From positions 1 through 54,406 of IMG/VR virus record IMGVR_UViG_3300034072_001783: a stretch of 54,406 nt of DNA; one strand, written 5' to 3'. Both the position numbers and the translations under genes were made by a program. Below are positions 23,676 through 32,126 of the stretch, in pieces (position 1 is the stretch's first letter; every line of letters begins with the position of its first letter). The notes beneath the pieces are model-generated. The model searched no databases and had not been told where the DNA came from. It saw only the letters and a program-made list of their open reading frames with translations. Origin of the DNA: a virus.

Positions 23676-25811
23676 ATGGCATTAATCAAACCAGAACAAC
23701 TCCGATCAGGCTCATACTCCATTTCAGGATCATTTTCAGGATCATTTTTTGGAGATGGTAGTGGCTTAACCGGGTTAGATGCTTTCCCCTACACAGGCTC
23801 GGCAGAAATAACCGGGAGTTTAAATTTAGAAGGACCTTTTACCATAACTGGTAGTATAAAACTAGACCCAACCCAAGACCCAGACCCATCAGGTTTAGAT
23901 TTAGATACAACTGCTTTATTTCAAAGTGCATCAAATACATCTTTAGGATATGACTTATACATCCGCCAAAATGGTAATCTAATAAAATGGAAGTGGGTTG
24001 AAGGCATCTTAAATACTGGTTTATTGTATGGAGGCGTTGTAACATACAGTGGTGCAGATGTGTTTGTATCTCCTGGATCAGGAATTATTGTAAATCACAA
24101 TGCAACCACAGGATCTGAAATATCTCCTATTGTAGAATACGTTACATGGAATGCAATTACTCAAAGTATCACAAACATTGCAACACAGCAAGTAACTTAC
24201 CTATATATTGACAATACCGGGGCTTTGCAACAACAATCCACTCGATTTACAAATGAACAGTACCACGATTATATACCATTGGGGGCAGTAGGACATTTTG
24301 ATTACACACAAGTGTCTGCATTCGGAGGCCAAGTTCAAACAGCATACGATCAAATCGCACAAATATCTAGTTTTGTTGATGCATTTGGACCTTTAAAAAT
24401 ATCTGGATATGGGTTGACAGGACAACCTGGAACTCTTCGATTATCTGTAGGCAGCGGTACATCTTTTATTCATGGTGGTTTTTATGAGGAAGATCCTGAA
24501 TTACCCTCCCAAATCACAACCCCAGCTCAAGCAACCGCTAGTATGGCTTATGTGTATAGATCGGGGTCGGGAGTAAGATTTGATACAAACGGAGGTAATT
24601 TATACACTCAATTAAAACCTGGATTCTATGATCCCGGAACTGGTGTTACTGGTTCTGTTTCAAACAATGATTGGACAATCCAACGTGTATATTCTGATCC
24701 GAAAACGGGTGTGTTATATGTTTATTTTGGTCAAACAATATACCCTGATTTTTTAACTGCAGTTGCAGACCTATCAACAGATCCATTCACAGAAGGAGAT
24801 ACATTTGATTTTACAACATTCATTGGATTTCTTGTATTAAAAAGCAACGGAACCGACATAACAGCTACAGATAATAAAATAGTACCTGCAGGTTTATTCC
24901 GTGGCTCTGGTCAAGGCAGTGGAGGTGGTGTAGCTATATCTAATTTAGATGACTTAACAGATGTCTCTATCACCGGACCTACTAATGGAGAAGCATTAAT
25001 ATATGATTCTGGTATATGGCAAAATGGAACCCCATTAAACGCTACTAGTGCATCATTTGCTTCATCAGGTAATGGAATATTTTCTGGATCCTTTTCTGGT
25101 TCATTTACAGGTGATGGATCTCAACTAACCGGAATAGTATCTTCTAAATGGTCAGGATCAAACCCAATCACACGTCAAAGCGATGTAGAGATAACCGGCT
25201 CATTCAAAGTAGCAGGTCAAACAACATTATACACTACCGGATCGGGTACCTTAACAGTACAAGGTTCAGGTTCAGCTCAACCACTATTCCTAGTAACCGG
25301 AAGCATAGGTGAGCTATTATCTGTAACAGACCAAGATGATCCAAATCAACCATTACTCATAGTATCAGGTTCAGCAGGACAATTATTTGTAGTGGAAAAC
25401 TCCACAACCGGTTCACTACTTCAAATCTACGATACTGCTTCAAATTCTATATTTGAGATAAACAACGATGCAGAAATCATATATGGTGTATCTTCCTCTA
25501 TATTTGCAACACAGTATCTCACAATTACGGCAACTGCAAGTTACCAAACTATCTATAACATAGAAACTGGATCGTACACAGGAGCATTCATAAACTACAC
25601 AGTAACATCTGCTTCCAATGCCGCTGCTGGTCAGATAATGTCGGTATGGAACTCTGGAACAGCTAGCTACACTGAAACATCAACCTCAGATATTGGAGAT
25701 ACATCTCAAATTGCATTTGATGTTATAATGACAGGAAGTGTAGCACAAATAGCGGTATCCGCATCTTTAACAACGGGATGGCAAGTTAAAACAGCATTAA
25801 ATATATTGTAG
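23676..25811 (+). CDS. Tail fibre/adhesin protein with GSFSGSF repeats
   Basis: A 711-residue Ser/Thr/Gly-rich, beta-type protein. The fibre motif SGSFSGSFFGDGSGLTGL lies near residues 17-35 and its relative FSGSFSGSFTGDGSQLTG near 469-486. Between them is a large domain (about 60-430) rich in Gly, Tyr and Thr. The C-terminal third has repeating TGS/SGS turns (ITGSFKVAGQTTLYTTGSG, LLIVSGSAGQLFVVENS). Such motifs are common in fibres of marine and Bacteroidota phages and suggest a trimeric fibre. No chaperone or peptidase domain is obvious at its end. It starts two bases after the gp15-like stop. Confidence 0.75.
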   Translation: MALIKPEQLRSGSYSISGSFSGSFFGDGSGLTGLDAFPYTGSAEITGSLNLEGPFTITGSIKLDPTQDPDPSGLDLDTTALFQSASNTSLGYDLYIRQNGNLIKWKWVEGILNTGLLYGGVVTYSGADVFVSPGSGIIVNHNATTGSEISPIVEYVTWNAITQSITNIATQQVTYLYIDNTGALQQQSTRFTNEQYHDYIPLGAVGHFDYTQVSAFGGQVQTAYDQIAQISSFVDAFGPLKISGYGLTGQPGTLRLSVGSGTSFIHGGFYEEDPELPSQITTPAQATASMAYVYRSGSGVRFDTNGGNLYTQLKPGFYDPGTGVTGSVSNNDWTIQRVYSDPKTGVLYVYFGQTIYPDFLTAVADLSTDPFTEGDTFDFTTFIGFLVLKSNGTDITATDNKIVPAGLFRGSGQGSGGGVAISNLDDLTDVSITGPTNGEALIYDSGIWQNGTPLNATSASFASSGNGIFSGSFSGSFTGDGSQLTGIVSSKWSGSNPITRQSDVEITGSFKVAGQTTLYTTGSGTLTVQGSGSAQPLFLVTGSIGELLSVTDQDDPNQPLLIVSGSAGQLFVVENSTTGSLLQIYDTASNSIFEINNDAEIIYGVSSSIFATQYLTITATASYQTIYNIETGSYTGAFINYTVTSASNAAAGQIMSVWNSGTASYTETSTSDIGDTSQIAFDVIMTGSVAQIAVSASLTTGWQVKTALNIL

Positions 25812-25815
25812 ATTT

Positions 25816-27357
25816 ATGGGATTAGTATTAAAAAATGTAAATATAACTGGTGGTAAATTGAGTAGTACTATACCACAACCCACTGATGAACCTTGGATAA
25901 GAAATCCAGATTGGTTACCACTTGATGATGTACAACCAGGAGATAATAAGTTTAGTGGTTTATGGGCGGTGTATGAAGATATACCAAGTACACATTGGTT
26001 CTATTATCAAATAGGCGGAGGTAATGTAAGTGAAGTTGATTATGGTGATGGTACAACACAAACAGCTAGCAATCTTGTATTCTACAGCAAATTTTATGAC
26101 TATTCCTCATTACCAGGTCCAGTATTAGTTGATGAAGATTGGGGTAATTATAAGATGGTAGTTATTAACATACAATTTGCTACTACAACTACAGGTATCT
26201 TATGTGATAGACAGAGTACGTTTGGTTATGCAAGTAAACCTACTGGATGGTTAGATGTAGTAATGGATTGTTCTACTATGTCTACACTCAATATATCATC
26301 ACAACGACTTTCAATATTTATAGAGCGTTTAAGAATATTAAATAATAATTTAACAAACCCAAATAGTATATTTCAACGTTTACTGAGATTACGGATATTT
26401 GATTGGGATATTGATGGTGTTAATGTAGGTAATTTTCAATCAACATTCCAAACTTCAAGAGGTGATTTTAGGACAAGTAATAACGAACCTATAAGCTTAA
26501 TAAACAATACCACCACACAGTTCGCATCCACATTCGCTTCATCACATAATCTAAAAAAGATAGGTACAATATCCTCCACCTCAGCGGATAGTTTGTCATC
26601 TACATTAGCTAGTTGTGTTAATTTAGAGGAAGTAGATAAAGTAATAGTACCTAATGTGACAAACTCATCTAGTACCTTTAACAATTGCCCTAAGCTTAAA
26701 TCAATAAACGAAATTGATATATCGGCTACACAAAATACAACTGCCCTGTTTCAGGCATGCAATAGCCTCGAGAAGATAGGGGAGACAAATACTTTAAATA
26801 TTAATTCTGCAACTACTGCTGCTAATATGTTTTTAGATGCTAGAACACTAAAAAAAATTAGTATACTAGGTTCTAATTTAGGAAATGTTACTTCTATGTT
26901 TAGTAGGTGTTATGAAATTGAAGAAATTAATTTTATTAATCAACCAACAAATATAACAGCGATGACTTCTATGTTTAGTGAGTGTTTCTCATTAAAAAAA
27001 ATAGATTTAAGTAGTTCTATTATAACTGGATTAGCAAACTCAACATTTGTTAACTGCATATTAATTGAAGAAATATCATTAGGTGACTGTTCTGGTATTA
27101 CAAACACTAGTTCAATGTTCGCAGGTTGTACTATGCTTAGACGCTTAAGAGTACCTAATATAAAAATTAGTTTTATAATAACAAGTACTGCTATAGAAGC
27201 CCCAGAAATGGTAACAGTATTTAATGATTTAGCTGATTTGATTACATTAGGATTACCAGCAGCAAATATCAATATTTCTAATACACCTGCATCATCCAAC
27301 TTAACACCTGCTGAACGAGACATAGCACTAAATAAAGGTTGGACAATAACAGGATAA
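25816..27357 (+). CDS. BspA-type leucine-rich-repeat adhesin, candidate receptor-binding protein
   Basis: A 513-residue protein. It starts with a short beta segment (VLKNVNITGGKLSST) shared with the LamG-like protein downstream, then a domain with VDYGDGTTQT that resembles a PKD-type strand. From about residue 175 to 460 it is built of roughly ten 22-25 residue repeats of the BspA/DUF285 type, with cores such as TSMFSRCYEIEEINF, TSMFSECFSLKKIDLS and SSMFAGCTMLRRLRVP. It ends with LTPAERDIALNKGWTITG, a common ending of such phage proteins. LRR arrays offer a variable binding surface, so a receptor-binding role is likely but inferred. Confidence 0.8.
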   Translation: MGLVLKNVNITGGKLSSTIPQPTDEPWIRNPDWLPLDDVQPGDNKFSGLWAVYEDIPSTHWFYYQIGGGNVSEVDYGDGTTQTASNLVFYSKFYDYSSLPGPVLVDEDWGNYKMVVINIQFATTTTGILCDRQSTFGYASKPTGWLDVVMDCSTMSTLNISSQRLSIFIERLRILNNNLTNPNSIFQRLLRLRIFDWDIDGVNVGNFQSTFQTSRGDFRTSNNEPISLINNTTTQFASTFASSHNLKKIGTISSTSADSLSSTLASCVNLEEVDKVIVPNVTNSSSTFNNCPKLKSINEIDISATQNTTALFQACNSLEKIGETNTLNINSATTAANMFLDARTLKKISILGSNLGNVTSMFSRCYEIEEINFINQPTNITAMTSMFSECFSLKKIDLSSSIITGLANSTFVNCILIEEISLGDCSGITNTSSMFAGCTMLRRLRVPNIKISFIITSTAIEAPEMVTVFNDLADLITLGLPAANINISNTPASSNLTPAERDIALNKGWTITG

Positions 27358-27372
27358 AAAATAATTATAGAT

Positions 27373-27567
27373 ATGGAAGATACATCAGGGTTTTATAAGC
27401 AAACAGAAACAGAATGGTGGTATGCACCTAATTTTGTGTATCACAGAACATATACCCTAGAACGAATAGGTAATAGAGAAAGTATCGATGGATGGCAATG
27501 GCACGATACCGCACCACAAGAATATCTAGATTGGTTAGAAACACAACAAACCGAACTAAACCCATAA
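27373..27567 (+). CDS. Small protein in fibre cassette
   Basis: A 64-residue Trp/Tyr-rich protein (ETEWWYAPNFVYHRTYTLER, DGWQWHDTAPQEYLDWLE). Its function is unknown. It sits between two adhesin-like genes that share an N-terminal segment and its stop directly abuts the next ATG. A fibre assembly chaperone or small fibre subunit is possible. Composition and tight spacing support it as a real gene. Confidence 0.55.
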   Translation: MEDTSGFYKQTETEWWYAPNFVYHRTYTLERIGNRESIDGWQWHDTAPQEYLDWLETQQTELNP

Positions 27568-28338
27568 ATGAGCATCTCAGGTAGATATATAACAATAAGA
27601 GGAGGAAACATTATAGGTACACCACCTACAATAACCCCACCTGCTCCCCCTATTGTTACAGATAATCTATTCATGAAACTAGATGCTTCCAACTATGTTA
27701 GTGGTGCATGGCAAGATGAAACCGTTAACGGAAACAATGCAACTATAAATGGAGCAACTTGGTTATCTACAGATGGGGGAATATTTGATTTTGATGGTAT
27801 AAATGATACCATGACAATTACTCATAATTCAAGTTTAAGCTTAAATACCACAACTCAACGAACTTTACAAGCATGGGTAAAATTTGATGCTTTACCTACC
27901 TCAACAAACCGCATGATTGTCTTTGGAAAACTATCTGCTAATTTTGTATTTGATGGTTGGTGGGGTGGTATAAATTCATCTGGAAATGCTGTTATAGCAA
28001 CAAACGGTACTGGTACATCCAAGACAACTGCCTCTACATTAACGGTTAACATTGATACATGGTATCTATTTACCTTTATATCTCGAATAACGGCAACTGC
28101 TAATACAACCAAGATATATGTTAATGAGACTGAGTATGTTAGCACAGCACATGGAACAGATGGATACAGTGAATCAAACAACTTAACATTAGGTTATTTA
28201 ACACCACCTCTCACAGGTTTAGGGTTAATTTCATACTTAAATGGTAAAATAGGTGCATGCTATTTTTATACTAAAGGTTTAGATGCATCTGAGGTGTCAA
28301 CCAATTTTAATGCAACTAAAACTAGATTTGGAATTTAA
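27568..28338 (+). CDS. LamG/concanavalin A-like domain adhesin
   Basis: A 256-residue protein. The N-terminal strand GRYITIRGGNIIGTPP parallels the start of the LRR protein upstream. After a Pro-rich linker (about 20-32) comes a LamG/ConA-like lectin domain covering almost the rest: LFMKLDASNYVSGAWQDETV, a DFDGINDTMTITHNSSLSL segment, RTLQAWVKFDAL, a WYLFTFISRI strand, KIYVNETEYVS and LNGKIGACYFYTKGLDASEV. Such domains bind glycans, so it is probably a fibre tip or accessory adhesin recognising host surface sugars. Confidence 0.8.
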   Translation: MSISGRYITIRGGNIIGTPPTITPPAPPIVTDNLFMKLDASNYVSGAWQDETVNGNNATINGATWLSTDGGIFDFDGINDTMTITHNSSLSLNTTTQRTLQAWVKFDALPTSTNRMIVFGKLSANFVFDGWWGGINSSGNAVIATNGTGTSKTTASTLTVNIDTWYLFTFISRITATANTTKIYVNETEYVSTAHGTDGYSESNNLTLGYLTPPLTGLGLISYLNGKIGACYFYTKGLDASEVSTNFNATKTRFGI

Positions 28339-28341
28339 CCA

Positions 28342-28349
28342 TATTTATA
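28342..28349 (+). promoter_or_regulatory. Late-promoter-like motif TATTTATA
   Basis: ATATTTATAATAAAATAACC follows the LamG gene stop and lies 42 bases before the ATG at 28392, the longest spacing of the set. Confidence 0.5.
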
Positions 28350-28391
28350 ATAAAATAACCAATCTCGGATAGTGAACAGATATGGTAAAAA

Positions 28392-28844
28392 ATGGCTGAT
28401 TTCCCTCAAGATAAAAAATACAATAAACTTTGGAAACGTTCCTCGTTTAATGATACTATATTTGAAGGAAATAACATTTCCGAACTAACCAACAACTCAG
28501 AATTTTTAAATCAAGAACAAACTGACAGACTCTATCCAACCTCTCAATCATTTAATGATTTGAATGAAGTAGCTATAAGATCTACTACAAATTTTTATAT
28601 AGTAGATGATTTTATAGATGAATACTTTGATGATGTAGATGAATTTTTTGAAACATATAACACAGGATCATTTTCGGGAAGTTTTGAAGGGAATTTGAGT
28701 GTAAAAGATGTAATGTTACTATCCCCCCTCAACAGTTTACCTGAAACTGCTCTACCTGGATCATTAGCATCCTTAAGAAATGCAGAAAGAGGAAACATTT
28801 CTTTATATTTTTATAATGGGTCTGAGTGGGTTTTAGTAACATAA
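28392..28844 (+). CDS. Fibre-associated structural protein
   Basis: A 150-residue protein of unknown function. It has an acidic middle (DDFIDEYFDDVDEFFETY, about 75-92) followed by the fibre-type motif GSFSGSFEGN, then LPGSLASLRNAERGNISLYF and a final YNGSEWVLVT strand that resembles the ends of short tail-fibre head domains. It probably belongs to the fibre or its connector. It has its own late-type motif. Confidence 0.65.
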   Translation: MADFPQDKKYNKLWKRSSFNDTIFEGNNISELTNNSEFLNQEQTDRLYPTSQSFNDLNEVAIRSTTNFYIVDDFIDEYFDDVDEFFETYNTGSFSGSFEGNLSVKDVMLLSPLNSLPETALPGSLASLRNAERGNISLYFYNGSEWVLVT

Positions 28845-28848
28845 GACA

Positions 28849-28856
28849 TATTTATA
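28849..28856 (+). promoter_or_regulatory. Late-promoter-like motif TATTTATA
   Basis: ATATTTATAATAAAATTAAATG places the motif 10 bases before the ATG at 28867. Confidence 0.5.
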
Positions 28857-28866
28857 ATAAAATTAA

Positions 28867-29631
28867 ATGGCAATACTTTCAAAAACAGGAATTACAACCG
28901 GACAAACAGTTGAACCTGGACATGTAACTCAATCTATAGATGCTTTTACAGGAATAGAAGCATACGACATTTTCCTTTCAGGATCATTTAATATGACGGG
29001 TTCTATAAATGGAGAGCCAGGAGTTATAAATAGTTTAACCTCCTCATATGCTGTAACAGCATCAAATGCTATAACTGCATCATATGCTCTAAATGCGGGA
29101 GCATCCTTTCCATACACTGGATCAGCAGCAATTTCAGGATCTCTAACGGTTGATGGTAATATATCAGGGAGTCTTATATTAGGTACAACCCGCACTACTA
29201 AAGAATATAATAATTTAAACAATGATCCCCAAATTGCCAGTACCTTAGCCGCTTTAGACATATATGCAGGATCCATAACTAGCATAAATTTACGCTCCAG
29301 CAACACAAATTTCATAAGACTATCTCTCCCATTATTAAGTAATAGCCAATTTGGTGATAGATATGAATTTATAATAAGTGAAGATGCTGCATCTGGGGGT
29401 ACTGCCTTTTTTCGTTTAAGCTGCGCTACAGGTGATAGGATGTATGGTAGTGTAATAGGTGCTGATGGTGGTTCTCTATATAGTACTGGAAGCCTATACA
29501 TCTCTACAGGAGATGGAAATGGAAGAGTAGGAGATAGAATTATGGTTACCTCGATCATTGGGATGGATAGTAATAGATATTGGGCGGTTGAAGCTATTGT
29601 TTCTGGGTCTGCTGGATATTTGTTTGTATAA
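28867..29631 (+). CDS. Short tail fibre-like protein
   Basis: A 254-residue protein with fibre-type repeats in the first half: FLSGSFNMTGSINGE, SSYAVTASNAITASYALNA (a helical heptad-like linker common in phage fibres), then YTGSAAISGSLTVDGNISGS. The second half (about 120-254) is a globular beta domain (STGSLYISTGDGNG, GDRIMVTSIIGMDSNRYWAV, ending AGYLFV) likely to be the distal head. A minus-strand frame of 209 codons opposite it is a shadow. It is probably a second, smaller fibre beside the large one at 23676. Confidence 0.7.
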   Translation: MAILSKTGITTGQTVEPGHVTQSIDAFTGIEAYDIFLSGSFNMTGSINGEPGVINSLTSSYAVTASNAITASYALNAGASFPYTGSAAISGSLTVDGNISGSLILGTTRTTKEYNNLNNDPQIASTLAALDIYAGSITSINLRSSNTNFIRLSLPLLSNSQFGDRYEFIISEDAASGGTAFFRLSCATGDRMYGSVIGADGGSLYSTGSLYISTGDGNGRVGDRIMVTSIIGMDSNRYWAVEAIVSGSAGYLFV

Positions 29632-29659
29632 ATTTTTAACCAATAAATTAAAATAAATT

Positions 29660-29923
29660 ATGTCAATTGTTACAGAAAAAAATGTTTTAACTAAAGAAGA
29701 ATTAGATAATCTACGTTCTTTACAACAAGATTTCCAAAGTATCCAATTTGAATTGGGGGAAATTGAAATTATCAAAATTCAAATGGAAGAAAGATATGAG
29801 AGTGCTAAAAAACTCTTAAAAGAAACTCAAATAAAAGAACAATCTTTTACAAATTCTTTAAAAGAAAAATATGGTGATATCTCATTAAATGTTGAAACTG
29901 GAGAGTTCTCTAGAATAGAATAA
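29660..29923 (+). CDS. Small coiled-coil protein
   Basis: An 87-residue helical protein (LTKEELDNLRSLQQDFQSI, IEIIKIQMEERYESAKKLL) ending in a short hairpin YGDISLNVETGEFSRIE. I have seen comparable small proteins in other T4-like phages without a function. It is placed between fibre and sheath genes, so a tail or baseplate assembly role is possible. No specific function can be assigned. Confidence 0.6.
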   Translation: MSIVTEKNVLTKEELDNLRSLQQDFQSIQFELGEIEIIKIQMEERYESAKKLLKETQIKEQSFTNSLKEKYGDISLNVETGEFSRIE

Positions 29924-29933
29924 AACTCTTAAA

Positions 29934-29941
29934 TATTTATA
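29934..29941 (+). promoter_or_regulatory. Late-promoter-like motif TATTTATA
   Basis: AATATTTATAAATAAAAC lies 13 bases before the first sheath ATG at 29955. It also contains a direct TATAAATA at 29938-29945. Confidence 0.5.
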
Positions 29942-29954
29942 AATAAAACATTAG

Positions 29955-32087
29955 ATGGCCGAAACAATATTATCTCCTGGAGTAGTAACCAATGAAAACG
30001 ATCAGTCTTTCATTTCTCAACAACCTATTGAAGCGGGTGCAGCTATAATTGGCCCCACAGTAAAAGGACCAGTTGAAAGACCTACAATTGTAACAACTTA
30101 TTCTGAATATGTAAACAAGTTTGGTACCTCTTTTATTAGTGGAAGCCAAAATTTTACCTATTTTACTTCTATATCTGCATACAATTATTTTAATAATGGT
30201 GGAACTTCACTTTTAGTAACCCGTGTTACAAGTGGATCTTTTACTCCTGCTACAAGTAGTAACGTAACAAACAATGTTTTAGCTGTACCTGGAAATACTG
30301 CTTCATTTTCATTAGATGTATCTACCATTGTTACAGGTTCAGCAACCGGATCTTTACAAGGATTTGGTTTATTAATTGGAACTAACTATTATGGTGCACA
30401 TCCCAATACAGTTGGGCTAAACTTTGTAGGTGGAGGTGGAAACGTAGTTTCTCAATTTGTTGGAGTAGCTACATTAGCTGATACTGACGAATATATGGCT
30501 GCTGCAGTTACAGGATTAAACCTACTAAAATCCTCTACAGGAGTTACAGCATCATATTCTTCTCCTAACATTACTCTTCAAGCAATAGATGCAGGAACTT
30601 CTTTAAATGGAACTACAATATTCTATGATGACGCTCCTTCATCCTTTATCCTCCCAACATCATTCCTCCCAGGATCAATGTCTGGTGGAACCCCTAATAC
30701 TGGAGATAATGCTTTTACCTTAGAAACTTTATCTGAAGGATCCCTTATGAATAACACTTCACCTGAAAATTCAGATGGGTCTTTACCTTCAGGTTCAGCA
30801 GATAATGTAAGATGGCAAATAATTTCCCCTAACACCTCTTCAGGAACCTTTACTTTATTAATCCGTAGAGGGGATGATGATACTAATTCTCCCGTAGTAT
30901 TAGAAACATGGGATAATTTATCATTAGACCCAGTAGATCCAAACTATATTGAAAAAATTATAGGTAATCAAACAACTACCATAGCAACAGATGGATCAGA
31001 TACTTACCTTCAACTTTCAGGTAACTATCAAAATCAATCCAAATATGTTAGAGTTAAGGAAGTAGTTTATAAAACACCTAACTACTTAGATAATGCTGGT
31101 AACCCTGTATCAGCATATACATCTTCAATTCCTGTAGCAGGAAGTGGTTCATTTGGAGGTGCTTTAGGTACAAATCTTCCTACATTAGGTAATTACTATG
31201 AAAACATATCTAACACAAGTACTCAAGGTTTAGTAGCTTCGGAATATGTTCAATCTATTAACCTACTTTCTAATAAAGATACTTACCAATTCAAATATAT
31301 TACAGCTCCTGGATTAGTTAAAGATTTTGCATCTCATGCCTCTGTAGTTACCTCACTTATAACAATGTGTCAAGAAAGAGGAGATACGATGGCTGTAGTT
31401 GATATGTTAGACTATAATGCTAACATTACTGAAGTAGTAACAGAAGCTGCCACAGTAAACAGTTCATATGCTGCTACTTATTGGCCTTGGGTTCAAACTG
31501 TAGATCCTAATACAGGACAACAAGTTTGGGTTCCTGCCTCAACTATGATTCCTAGCATATATGCCTTTACAGATTCTACAACTGAACCGTGGTTTGCTCC
31601 TGCAGGAATTAATCGGGGTATATTATCAACTGTAATTAAAGCTGAAAGAATTTTAACACAAGGAAATAGAGACACACTATATCAAGCAAATATTAACCCT
31701 ATTGCTACATTCCCAAACACAGGAGTAGCAGTATTTGGACAAAAAACTCTTCAGAAAAAGAAAAGTGCTCTTGATCGTGTGAATGTTCGACGATTATTAA
31801 TTGAACTAAAAAATACCATTAAACAAGTAGCAGATAATTTAGTATTTGAACAAAACACAATAGCTACACGTAATGATTTTTTATCTCAAGTAAACCCTTA
31901 TCTAGCCTCAGTACAACAAAGACAAGGTTTATACTCGTATAGAGTTGTAATGGATGATACAAACAATACCCCTACTGTAATAGATAATAATCAACTTGTA
32001 GGTGCAATATATATTCAACCTGTAAAAACAGCTGAATTTATAGTACTAGATTTCAATGTAACATCAACTGGAGTTACTTTTGACTAA
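29955..32087 (+). CDS. Tail sheath protein, longer paralogue (gp18-like)
   Basis: A 710-residue contractile sheath subunit. The N-terminus (SPGVVTNENDQSF, AGAAIIGPTVKGPVERP, ISAYNYFNNGGTSLLVTRV) and the C-terminal half (SSYAATYWPWVQTVDPNTG, WFAPAGINRGIL, PIATFPNTGVAVFGQKTL, DRVNVRRLLIELKN) are typical of the gp18 family. Compared with the next gene it carries about 140 extra residues (roughly 105-250) between the first domain and FTLETLSEGS, probably a surface-exposed domain. The two genes are clearly paralogous along the rest of their length. Confidence 0.95.
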   Translation: MAETILSPGVVTNENDQSFISQQPIEAGAAIIGPTVKGPVERPTIVTTYSEYVNKFGTSFISGSQNFTYFTSISAYNYFNNGGTSLLVTRVTSGSFTPATSSNVTNNVLAVPGNTASFSLDVSTIVTGSATGSLQGFGLLIGTNYYGAHPNTVGLNFVGGGGNVVSQFVGVATLADTDEYMAAAVTGLNLLKSSTGVTASYSSPNITLQAIDAGTSLNGTTIFYDDAPSSFILPTSFLPGSMSGGTPNTGDNAFTLETLSEGSLMNNTSPENSDGSLPSGSADNVRWQIISPNTSSGTFTLLIRRGDDDTNSPVVLETWDNLSLDPVDPNYIEKIIGNQTTTIATDGSDTYLQLSGNYQNQSKYVRVKEVVYKTPNYLDNAGNPVSAYTSSIPVAGSGSFGGALGTNLPTLGNYYENISNTSTQGLVASEYVQSINLLSNKDTYQFKYITAPGLVKDFASHASVVTSLITMCQERGDTMAVVDMLDYNANITEVVTEAATVNSSYAATYWPWVQTVDPNTGQQVWVPASTMIPSIYAFTDSTTEPWFAPAGINRGILSTVIKAERILTQGNRDTLYQANINPIATFPNTGVAVFGQKTLQKKKSALDRVNVRRLLIELKNTIKQVADNLVFEQNTIATRNDFLSQVNPYLASVQQRQGLYSYRVVMDDTNNTPTVIDNNQLVGAIYIQPVKTAEFIVLDFNVTSTGVTFD

Positions 32088-32095
32088 AAATATAA

Positions 32096-32103
32096 TATTT
32101 ATA
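32096..32103 (+). promoter_or_regulatory. Late-promoter-like motif TATTTATA
   Basis: AATATTTATAATAAAATAAA lies 23 bases before the second sheath ATG at 32127. Confidence 0.5.
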
Positions 32104-32126
32104 ATAAAATAAATCACTAATAGAAA

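Noticed and set aside
28929-29558. Minus-strand open frame of 209 codons
   Set aside because: It is fully opposite a fibre gene whose Ser/Thr/Gly codons keep the reverse frame open. The product resembles nothing and no other minus-strand gene exists here.
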